NCBI GenBank assembly: GCA_944325835.1
Contig: CALVBO010000005.1
Coordinates: 1-64,000, forward strand
Source: Candidatus Gastranaerophilales bacterium
GTDB lineage: Bacteria > Cyanobacteriota > Vampirovibrionia > Gastranaerophilales > Gastranaerophilaceae
Length of the DNA: 64,000 nt
Direction: 5' to 3'
The notes beneath the pieces are model-generated. The model saw nothing but the letters and a program-made list of their open reading frames with translations, searched no databases and had not been told where the DNA came from. The position numbers were made by a program, and so were the translations under genes. How positions within the stretch are numbered: position 1 is the stretch's first letter; every line of letters begins with the position of its first letter. Shown here piece after piece: positions 33,569 to 40,724 of the stretch.

Positions 33569-33669
33569 AGAAAATCTCCTTACTATAAGTGTAATATAAA
33601 TGCTTTATTTATATAGCGTTTGTAAAGATTTGTGAAAATTGCATTAAATGTAGATAAAATTTTTAGTTT

Positions 33670-33809
33670 ACGTAAATAATTTTTCAATCCAACGTAAATA
33701 AAAATTTTTAGTTTAATTTTAAACTTTAATTATTGTAATGGTTTTAGGCTTTTCTACGTAAATAAATTCTTGCATTAACGTAAATAATATGTTATATTGA
33801 TGTAAATAA
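33670..33809 (+). promoter_or_regulatory. Five phased ACGTAAATAA repeats (operator array) before the Fic gene
   Basis: Copies of ACGTAAATAA begin at 33670, 33692, 33756, 33778 and 33800; the last reads ATGTAAATAA. Steps are 22, 64, 22 and 22 bp, so neighbours lie about two helical turns apart on the same face. The last three copies bracket the promoter. This fits cooperative binding of a regulator, possibly the winged-helix end of the Fic protein itself. Confidence 0.7.
33770..33798 (+). promoter_or_regulatory. Promoter of the Fic gene
   Basis: TTGCAT (33770-33775), 17 bp, TATATT (33793-33798). Repeat 3 lies just upstream of the -35, repeat 4 inside the spacer and repeat 5 immediately after the -10, so bound protein would block RNA polymerase. 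Confidence 0.6.
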
Positions 33810-33821
33810 CCGGAGAACATT

Positions 33822-34961
33822 ATGTGTGATAAATTAAATTTAAAATTACCTCAAATATCATTTGATAGTAATTTGGTAGAACTTATTATGCAACTTGAAG
33901 TTTTACGAAATCAAATTGCTCCATTAGAGATTAATCCAAGATTATTTACGCAGGTAAAAGAAATTTTTCACATGATTGAAAGCTTGCAGTCAGCAAGGAT
34001 TGAGGGTAACAGAACAACTATTTCTGATTATGTTACATATAAATTTGAAGAAAACAAAGAATTTGAAAACATAAAAGAGATTGAAAATATTGAAATTGCA
34101 ATAAACTATGTGAACACCTGTTTTGATGGAGATAAAGAGTTTAAAATATCAAATAAGTTTCTAAAAGAATTACATTATTTGATTACCAAAGGTTTAAAAA
34201 ACGAGGGAAGTAATGAAAGCGGAAGTTACAGAACTTGTTATGTTAAAATAAATAAGGCTATACATACTCCGCCAAATCCTACAGCTGTTCCGGGTTTTAT
34301 GCAGGAACTTATTGAATGGATAAATAAAGATGATAAAATGCAAATGCAATTGTTAAAGGTTGCGATTGCACACCATTGCTTTACCTGGATACACCCGTTC
34401 GATAATGGTAACGGCAGAATGTCAAGAATTTTGACATATTCAATGCTGCGTCAATACGGTTTTGATATGGCATATCTTCTAAACTCTACCGCTGTTTTTT
34501 GTATAGATAGAAACAAGTATTTTGAAATGTTACAAGTGGCAGATGAAAATACAGATGAAAGCAAAGCCATTTGGTGTGAATATGTTCTTAGCGGTTTGCA
34601 CAAAGAAATGTCGAAAGTTTCTAAACTTATGAACAAACAATTTTTTGCAGAACGTATTGTTATGCCGGCAATAAATAAAGCACTTGAATTACATTTTATA
34701 AATAACGATTACAAGAAAGTTTTAGAATTGGCATTGAATAAAACTGAGGGTATTGTTAAATCAAAAGATGTTCAAGGGGCATTGCCGGAAAAGACCCCGC
34801 GCCAGATAAATTTGTTAATAACCAAAATGGTTGAACTCGGGTTATTGCAACGTACTGAACCTAATGCACGCACATACGTTATCAATTTAATCTGCAAAGA
34901 CCTTACAAGAGGTATCATAGAAACACTTTATAGAGAACAATTCATTAGTGTTGAGGAATAA
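33822..34961 (+). CDS. Class II Fic-domain protein (probable AMPylase) with C-terminal winged helix
   Basis: 379 aa. The Fic active-site motif HPFDNGNGRMSR is at 191-202 with all catalytic residues (His191, the GNGR loop, Arg202). The inhibitory helix motif (S/T)xxxE(G/N) is intact: S57-A-R-I-E61-G62, placing it N-terminal as in class II self-inhibited Fic proteins. Residues about 300-370 form a winged-helix domain (KTPRQINLLITKMVELGLLQRTE). Such enzymes transfer AMP from ATP to a protein hydroxyl; targets are unknown. GGAGA precedes the ATG. Strongly AT-rich; regulated by the repeat array upstream; bounded by 36-bp direct repeats, suggesting transfer. Confidence 0.93.
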   Translation: MCDKLNLKLPQISFDSNLVELIMQLEVLRNQIAPLEINPRLFTQVKEIFHMIESLQSARIEGNRTTISDYVTYKFEENKEFENIKEIENIEIAINYVNTCFDGDKEFKISNKFLKELHYLITKGLKNEGSNESGSYRTCYVKINKAIHTPPNPTAVPGFMQELIEWINKDDKMQMQLLKVAIAHHCFTWIHPFDNGNGRMSRILTYSMLRQYGFDMAYLLNSTAVFCIDRNKYFEMLQVADENTDESKAIWCEYVLSGLHKEMSKVSKLMNKQFFAERIVMPAINKALELHFINNDYKKVLELALNKTEGIVKSKDVQGALPEKTPRQINLLITKMVELGLLQRTEPNARTYVINLICKDLTRGIIETLYREQFISVEE

Positions 34962-35108
34962 ATGTAATTTCCTCCTTTTTTAAAAACAAAATACAGGGTA
35001 AATGTAGTGCTAATGAAAACCGTCTTTAAAGCGGTTGTATGTATAATGTTGCAACTAAATTTACTCCTAAAATATTTGAGTGTCAAGTATAAATTAATAA
35101 ATAATTTG

Positions 35109-35144
35109 AATAGTATATATCACTTGAGGTGAAAGTTATTTAGT
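35109..35144 (+). repeat. 36-bp direct repeat, right copy
   Basis: 35 of 36 identical to 32853-32888. It overlaps the last codons and stop of the XRE gene, a position typical of integration sites that restore a gene end. The span between the copies is about 2.2 kb and contains no integrase. Confidence 0.9.
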
Positions 35145-35461
35145 TCGTATAAAAGTTTATACGCCAGTTTCAACTTTGTAGAATCCATAGTGTTTAACAA
35201 TTCTATAATATCATCCTGAATTTTTTCTGATTTGTTATTTCTTTTGTCAAAGATAAATAACTGATAGGGTTTTATGTCTAATGCATTGCAAAGTTTTGGA
35301 ACTTTGTTAAGAGCAATGTAGTTATGACCATTTTCAAGCAATGAAATAGATTTCGTATTGAAGTCCATAAGTTCAGCCAATTGTTCTTGAGTTAAACCTT
35401 TTAGCTTTCTATAACTTTTTATTCTATTGCCAATTTCCTTTTTGAAAGACTTATCGTTCAT
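35120..35461 (-). CDS. XRE-family HTH transcriptional regulator
   Basis: 113 aa. HTH_3 domain at residues about 10-65 (IKSYRKLKGLTQEQLAELMDFNTKSISLLENGHNYIALNKVPKLCNALDI in pieces), then a helical C-terminal tail (DDIIELLNTMDSTKLKLAYKLLYEL) likely for dimerisation. GATAAT lies 6 bp before the ATG, so the message may be leaderless. The gene end forms the right 36-bp repeat. It could regulate the neighbouring Fic cassette or be the native gene at whose 3' end the cassette inserted. Confidence 0.85.
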   Translation of the reverse strand: MNDKSFKKEIGNRIKSYRKLKGLTQEQLAELMDFNTKSISLLENGHNYIALNKVPKLCNALDIKPYQLFIFDKRNNKSEKIQDDIIELLNTMDSTKLKLAYKLLYELNNFHLK

Positions 35462-35624
35462 AACAATATTATCATTTATTGCTGTTAAGATAACCAGTAA
35501 GTATTTAATAATAAATATGTACTTTTACACCTAAAAATAGTTTAAATGGTTTATTTACAAAGCAAATAGCAATGGTAATATATTTAATATAAATAGTTAA
35601 TTAAAATTTCGTATAGGAGGAAAT

Positions 35625-36119
35625 ATGAAGAAGATATTTATTTTAGCGGCGTTATTATTTTTTGCAAGTCCTGTATTTGCGGCACCTTGGGATGATAGCG
35701 ACACGCACAAATGTGTCGTCTTAAATGCCTCTATTTGGGAGGTTGAGCAAACTGTCACGGATTTAATAAAAGCGTATGACGGAGTCGTAACGCCACGGGA
35801 AATGGATGGTAGCAGGCATGTTTATACTGTTGATTATAATGACCTTTCATTACTTGGTTACTGGGGTGGGGGTGAAAATTGGGCAACCTCTCGGTTTGCA
35901 AAAGCTACATTTTCAGTTTCTTTAAAACCCTTGGGGCAGGATGTTCTAATTACTTCGCGTTATCACGCATATAAAAATTTGCCGGTTTTTAGGCATTACA
36001 AAAAAGTATACCGTGAATTAAAATTTAATAATAAGAAAATTGTAAGTTATAAAAGATATAAAAATATGCCGCGCAGACAATATTCTAGTCCTATAGAACG
36101 GGGTTATCGCACATTATAA
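35625..36119 (+). CDS. Hypothetical exported protein (164 aa)
   Basis: A clear signal peptide, MKKIFILAALLFFASPVFA, ends at an AxA site before APWDD. The mature part (about 145 aa) is mixed alpha-beta with LLGYWGGGENWATSRFAKATFSVSLKPLG and a basic Arg/Tyr-rich C-terminus. A near-consensus AGGAGG lies 5 bp before the ATG and a strong terminator follows, so it is a well-expressed single gene. I do not recognise the family. Confidence 0.8.
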   Translation: MKKIFILAALLFFASPVFAAPWDDSDTHKCVVLNASIWEVEQTVTDLIKAYDGVVTPREMDGSRHVYTVDYNDLSLLGYWGGGENWATSRFAKATFSVSLKPLGQDVLITSRYHAYKNLPVFRHYKKVYRELKFNNKKIVSYKRYKNMPRRQYSSPIERGYRTL

Positions 36120-36152
36120 ACCACAACGTATTTATAATATAAAATATTTAAT

Positions 36153-36181
36153 AAAAAGCAAGGGACAAGCCCTTGCTTTTT
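36153..36181 (+). terminator. Rho-independent terminator
   Basis: A perfect 12-bp stem AAAAAGCAAGGG / CCCTTGCTTTTT with a 5-base loop, after the exported-protein gene. Confidence 0.92.
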
Positions 36182-36194
36182 ATTATCTTTTAAA

Positions 36195-36269
<75 letters not shown>

Positions 36270-36324
36270 AAGCTCCTCGCTACAGTTCCCAATATATCAT
36301 CAACAACTTCAAAAATCAAGTACG

Positions 36325-36927
36325 TTATTTCTTCTCAATGATTACCAGATTTCTCTCATAAACTTCTTCAAGCGGAAGCCGGTATTCTATTATATCAACG
36401 ATTTTCCCCCCGAGCCGTTTGATAGTTCTTCTGCCTTCTTCAATTTCTTCCGATACTTTTTTTGATTTGTAGGCGATAAAATATCCGCCCTCCTTCAGTA
36501 GTGGAAGCGCGTATGTGCTGATTTTATCCAGCTTCGCAACCGCGCGGGATGTTATAAAATCGTATTCACCTTTTATATTCTCAGCGCGTTCGCAAAGCGT
36601 TTTGAGGTTCGTTATCTTCAACTCTCCGGCAATATTCTCTATCGCAGTGAGTTTTTTTCGTATACTATCAAGAGCCGTTACATTAAGTTCAGGGTACCTG
36701 ATTGCAAGCGGCACGGCCGGAAATCCGCCGCCGGTTCCAATATCAAGAAGGCTTTTCCCTTCCGGCTGTATTCCGTATTTCTCAAAAAATAATTCAAGCG
36801 AAAGGCTGTCAAATACGTGTTTTTCCCATAAAAACTTTTCCTCATTTTGGGAAATAAGGTTTATTTTTGCATTTTCTTTCAAAAAACGCGTCATATAATC
36901 TGCGTATAATTCTTTATTGTTCATCAT
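36325..36927 (-). CDS. rsmG: 16S rRNA (guanine527-N7)-methyltransferase RsmG
   Basis: 200 aa. NLIS.NEE..LWEKHVFDSL at the N-terminus, SAM-binding LLDIGTGGGFPAVPLAI (about 61-77), ALDSIRKKLTAIE and the catalytic-region SRAVAKLD are all family hallmarks. It methylates G527 of 16S rRNA. Its first 14 bases overlap the end of the upstream ATPase gene, indicating coupled translation. Confidence 0.95.
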   Translation of the reverse strand: MMNNKELYADYMTRFLKENAKINLISQNEEKFLWEKHVFDSLSLELFFEKYGIQPEGKSLLDIGTGGGFPAVPLAIRYPELNVTALDSIRKKLTAIENIAGELKITNLKTLCERAENIKGEYDFITSRAVAKLDKISTYALPLLKEGGYFIAYKSKKVSEEIEEGRRTIKRLGGKIVDIIEYRLPLEEVYERNLVIIEKK

Positions 36928-39355
36928 AGTTAAACTCTTTTGCTTTTTTCTTAAAAACTTCTTCGCTCACGCGGTATTTAACGTCTAAAATCCGTCTTTC
37001 AAGTGTCTGGATATTTTCCTTGATAAAGTTATTTTTTGCAAGTGTGCGGGCTGTAAAGTATTTTTCAAGCGCTTCGATAAGTCGCGTTTTCCCGTATAGG
37101 AAGTCACCGTAAGCGATAAGTGCGGAAATCGTATAGAAATTGTCTTTCAATTCTCCGGCAAATTTAAGCGCATTTTCATAATATCCGCAGACTGCTGCAG
37201 CATCAGCGTCAGGAGCATTTAATTCTGCCAGTTTAATATATGAATTATAAAGACCTTCGGCGTTGTTGGTTGTAATGCTTATTTCCAGCGCTTTTTGGCA
37301 GTATTGCTTTGCAAGTTCAATGTTATCCGTTTCTGTGTATAGGGTTGTCAGATTTGAATAAATTTGTTGCAGAAATTTGTTTGTATTCGGGTCATTATTG
37401 AATTTAATTGCTCTTTCGTAGGCTTCAATTGCGCGGTAGTTATTATTTCTGGATTCCAAAATTACGCCGCATTTGAAAAGCAGTTCGCAGATTGTTTGCG
37501 GCTCCTGAGTTTTGTCTGCAAGCTTCATTGTGGCTTTGCAAACGTCAAAGGCTTTGTCCTCGTCCCCTTCTTCCATATAAATGTCAAAAAGAAGCAGATT
37601 CGATTTAATCTGTAGGCTTTTAGACATGTTTTCGCTCATATTCTCTGCCAGAACTTTTTTTGCTTCTGTACGTTTGAACATTAAATAATTCATTTTTGCT
37701 ATGTAAAAATTCGTTTCAATAAGATTTTGGATATCGTTTAATTTTTGATAGAGTTCTTTTGCGCTTGAAAAGTGTTTAAGAGCATTGTAAGCATCAGAAA
37801 GATTAGCAAATGAAATTGCAATTTTACTGTTTATATAAGCTTGCAAGGCGGTTTGACCTTCACTTTTTAACAGAATTTTTTCGCATAAGGAAATTACGCG
37901 TTTGTAATCATATCCGGCTTCGGCTTCTTTAACGAGATTTAGAAGTTCGTCAGTATTCATTTCCAACTCGGCGGTTTCCTGTGCCCGTGCTTCTGCCAGA
38001 AACTCATTTATAGAAGATGCAATGTTTGCAAGAAGAGAATTTTCTTCTTCTTCATTAAATACGAACAGGATATCTTTAAGCTCTTTTTTCTTAGGCGGAG
38101 CCGGCGGAGTAACAGTTTTTTTAGTTTCCGGTGTGGAAGTTTTTGCCGGCGGCTCCGCCTGCTTAAACATTAGGGCCTGTGCATTATAAACTTCGACGCT
38201 TTGTGTATGTTCGACTTTTTTCGGTATAAAAAGGTTATGGTATTCAATTTCCTGCCTGATTGTACGTCGGGAGATAAGCAAATCTCGTTCTTCCGGTTTG
38301 CGAGGAAGCTGCATTTCATAAAGTTCCGCGCAGGCTCTGTGAAGTTTTACGAGAATATTATCCGGGATTTCGCCTTCTGTAATGTCTTTGTAGTAATCCT
38401 TCAAATAAATATTGCCGTGGTCAACTTCAATAATATAACTTGCCGCATATCTTTGCAGCCGGACTTCATCGTAAAGATTTAGAGATTGGAGTAATTTTGT
38501 GTTAACCGGATATCTTATAACGGTTAAAAATCTGATAAGGTGTCCGCCGGCAGGGTCGACCATTGACAAAAATTCACGGAAAAGAAATTCTCTGAGCGAC
38601 AAAAAGCTGTTGGCGTGTTTTTGAATTAAATCTATAGGTGAAAGCTTTTGAGCGTTCATTATTATCAGGGCGAGGGTTGTATAAAAATAGTAGCCTTTTG
38701 TAAGTTTATAAAATTCTTCAAAAACAGGCCCGTGAATACGGATTTTATTCGCGGTAATATACTTTTGGAAAAGCTCTTTATCGAGGGCTTTGAAGTTTAT
38801 TTTTTCAAATTTAATTTCAGGTTTAAGGTTTTCAGTGTTGAAGTTTCTGGAGATAATAATTGTTTTGATTTTTGCGAATTCGCTCAAATGTCCGATGAAA
38901 TCCAGCAATAATTTTGCGTTGTCAGGCAGCAGCGCCTGATAAGAATTAAGGACAATTACTATCGGTTTTGAAATTGAGTAGAAGTAAGCGTTAATTCTTT
39001 GTGAGAAGTTTTCAAATTTTGCCTGCGGAACTTTTATTATATTGTGTGATGCAAGGTGCTTAAACTCTTCAAAGAATTCAAGAAAAATATCGTCAAGGTT
39101 TGTTGACTCATAGCAGTTTGCCCATAGCAGAACGCAATTTTCACTCAAAGCCCCCAGACATTTTTGAATAACTGAAGTTTTGCCGGTTCCGAGAAAACCG
39201 GTGGCAAGTAAAACCGAATTATCCGACTTGAAAAAGTCAAAAATTTTATTAATCTGTGCCCTGTTGTTTTCAAGCAAAATGGAAGAGCTTATATCTTCTG
39301 CATTTTCGATAATTGCATCGGGTGTAATATTTTCCTGCAAAAACTGATATTTCAT
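36914..39355 (-). CDS. STAND-type P-loop ATPase with C-terminal TPR repeats
   Basis: 813 aa. The N-terminal AAA/STAND ATPase (about 25-340) has Walker A GFLGTGKTS (53-61), Walker B-like KPIVIVLNSY, an SRNF sensor-like segment and a winged-helix region. A Pro/Lys/Thr-rich linker (395-430) joins a long helical TPR array (about 475-800: YNALKHFSSAKELYQKLND, AIEAYERAIKFNNDPN, LAKQYCQKALEIS). STAND proteins are ligand-triggered oligomerising switches used in regulation and in some antiviral defence. No effector domain is fused here. The 14-base overlap with rsmG suggests a housekeeping transcript, not an isolated defence gene. Confidence 0.8.
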   Translation of the reverse strand: MKYQFLQENITPDAIIENAEDISSSILLENNRAQINKIFDFFKSDNSVLLATGFLGTGKTSVIQKCLGALSENCVLLWANCYESTNLDDIFLEFFEEFKHLASHNIIKVPQAKFENFSQRINAYFYSISKPIVIVLNSYQALLPDNAKLLLDFIGHLSEFAKIKTIIISRNFNTENLKPEIKFEKINFKALDKELFQKYITANKIRIHGPVFEEFYKLTKGYYFYTTLALIIMNAQKLSPIDLIQKHANSFLSLREFLFREFLSMVDPAGGHLIRFLTVIRYPVNTKLLQSLNLYDEVRLQRYAASYIIEVDHGNIYLKDYYKDITEGEIPDNILVKLHRACAELYEMQLPRKPEERDLLISRRTIRQEIEYHNLFIPKKVEHTQSVEVYNAQALMFKQAEPPAKTSTPETKKTVTPPAPPKKKELKDILFVFNEEEENSLLANIASSINEFLAEARAQETAELEMNTDELLNLVKEAEAGYDYKRVISLCEKILLKSEGQTALQAYINSKIAISFANLSDAYNALKHFSSAKELYQKLNDIQNLIETNFYIAKMNYLMFKRTEAKKVLAENMSENMSKSLQIKSNLLLFDIYMEEGDEDKAFDVCKATMKLADKTQEPQTICELLFKCGVILESRNNNYRAIEAYERAIKFNNDPNTNKFLQQIYSNLTTLYTETDNIELAKQYCQKALEISITTNNAEGLYNSYIKLAELNAPDADAAAVCGYYENALKFAGELKDNFYTISALIAYGDFLYGKTRLIEALEKYFTARTLAKNNFIKENIQTLERRILDVKYRVSEEVFKKKAKEFNYDEQ

Positions 39356-39406
39356 AAAGTTATATTAATAGATTTTGTTATTTTTTGCAAATTTATTTAG
39401 AAATAA

Positions 39407-39435
39407 TTGCACTTTTTGTGTGTTTCAGGTAAAAT
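39407..39435 (+). promoter_or_regulatory. Promoter of the envelope operon
   Basis: TTGCAC (39407-39412), 17 bp, TAAAAT (39430-39435), 24 bp before the ATG of the 34-aa membrane peptide. Confidence 0.6.
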
Positions 39436-39459
39436 CTATATTACTAAGGGGGATTTTGT

Positions 39460-39564
39460 ATGGAATTTTTCAGAAAAAATCAGAAAATAATAATATTTGT
39501 GATAGCATTGACTTTCATTGCCTGGACGCTTGGCTTGCTTTTGTTACCTGTATTGTTTTCTTAA
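39460..39564 (+). CDS. Single-pass membrane peptide (34 aa)
   Basis: Reads MEFFRKNQK, then a hydrophobic helix of about 22 residues (IIIFVIALTFIAWTLGLLLLP) and stops. AAGGGGG lies 8 bp upstream and a promoter 24 bp upstream. The positive-inside N-terminus suggests Nin-Cout topology. It is the first gene of the run leading to an M23 peptidase and an LptD-like protein (30-bp gap), so a role in envelope biogenesis is plausible; the family is not recognised. Confidence 0.65.
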   Translation: MEFFRKNQKIIIFVIALTFIAWTLGLLLLPVLFS

Positions 39565-39594
39565 GAAACAGTCTTATAACCGGATTTGTGGAAT

Positions 39595-40710
39595 ATGAAA
39601 AATTTTTTAAAGATTTTTATACTGGCAGCTTTTATATTTACCTTTGTCCCGTTCTCGTACGGGGCGCCTTCTCAGCAGCAGGTTGTTAATAAAAAACTCA
39701 AAAACGTTAACCAGAAAATTAAAGATATTAAAGTTTTGGAGGGTTTGGAAAAAAACAGGCTGCATAGAAACCAACAACAGCTTGAAACAACTGCCAGAAA
39801 TCTTGCAAAATCCCAGAATACTTACAATATTCTTAAATCCGAACTTTCTGATGCCGAAAAAGATTATGATGTTGCTATGCAGGAATACAACATCGCTGTT
39901 ACCGATTTTAACAATAAAATCCGGTTTATTTATAAAACCCAAAGAACGGGTATGCTTCAACTATTATTCTCTGCCAAGGATTTAACCTCTTTTCTGGATA
40001 CTATTTATTATGAAAAAATTATCCTGAAAAAAGATGTTAATAAAATTATGTCGGTAAAAACTAAAGCACAGAAAGTCGTTATGATGAAGCGCAGTATTCA
40101 GTTAAGACGAAATTATCTGGCAAAATCCATAAAAAATATTCACTCTCAAAAAGAATCGTTAAGACGTGCAATCGCAGCTAATGAAAAGAAAATTAATAAG
40201 CTAAAAACCGACAGACGGGCGTACGAAAGAGCTGAACGCGAACTTATGGGACAGTCCAATAAATTGCAGCACATGCTCAATAACAAGGGTTCTAATGCAA
40301 AACTGGTAAATTCCAGCTTTATAAGACCAATCTCGGGCAGGATATCCTCGCCTTTCGGAATGCGTACACACCCGATATTTAAAAGTAAGTCTTTCCACTC
40401 CGGTGTTGATATCGCCGGCCCTAATGCAGGTAATATTATTGCATCTAATGACGGCAAGGTTATATATGCCGGCTGGTACGGCGGTTACGGTAAAGTCGTA
40501 ATTATTGACCACGGTAATGTTAATAATTCTCCGATTACAACATTATATGCGCACATGTCATCAATCAATGTAACCAACGGGCAGTCCGTTAAAAAAGGTC
40601 AGGTTATAGGAAAAGAAGGCTCGACCGGATATAGTACCGGCCCGCATTGTCACTTTGAAGTGAGAGTTAACGGCAAGCCTAATAATCCTACAAATTATGT
40701 TCTCTTCTAA
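39595..40710 (+). CDS. M23 family murein endopeptidase with N-terminal coiled coil (EnvC/NlpD-like)
   Basis: 371 aa. A signal peptide (MKNFLKIFILAAFIFTFVPFSYG) precedes long coiled coils (about 28-235). The C-terminal LytM/M23 domain follows: RISSPFGMRTHPIFKSKSFHSGVDIAGP with zinc ligands in HxxxD, and GPHCHFEVRV with the HxH. An intact zinc site suggests active cleavage of peptidoglycan cross-links in the periplasm, or amidase activation as in EnvC. The start at 39595 is chosen for the signal peptide; the longer frame begins at a TTG. It is co-transcribed with the LptD-like gene 14 bp downstream. Confidence 0.9.
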   Translation: MKNFLKIFILAAFIFTFVPFSYGAPSQQQVVNKKLKNVNQKIKDIKVLEGLEKNRLHRNQQQLETTARNLAKSQNTYNILKSELSDAEKDYDVAMQEYNIAVTDFNNKIRFIYKTQRTGMLQLLFSAKDLTSFLDTIYYEKIILKKDVNKIMSVKTKAQKVVMMKRSIQLRRNYLAKSIKNIHSQKESLRRAIAANEKKINKLKTDRRAYERAERELMGQSNKLQHMLNNKGSNAKLVNSSFIRPISGRISSPFGMRTHPIFKSKSFHSGVDIAGPNAGNIIASNDGKVIYAGWYGGYGKVVIIDHGNVNNSPITTLYAHMSSINVTNGQSVKKGQVIGKEGSTGYSTGPHCHFEVRVNGKPNNPTNYVLF

Positions 40711-40724
40711 AAAGGTAATTATAA

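Noticed and set aside
33600-33821. Replication-origin iterons at the ACGTAAATAA repeats
   Set aside because: No replication initiator gene or DnaA boxes nearby, and the repeats coincide with a promoter, so an operator array is the simpler reading.
32853-35144. 36-bp repeats as a CRISPR array
   Set aside because: Only two copies, over 2.2 kb apart, with genes between them and no cas genes.
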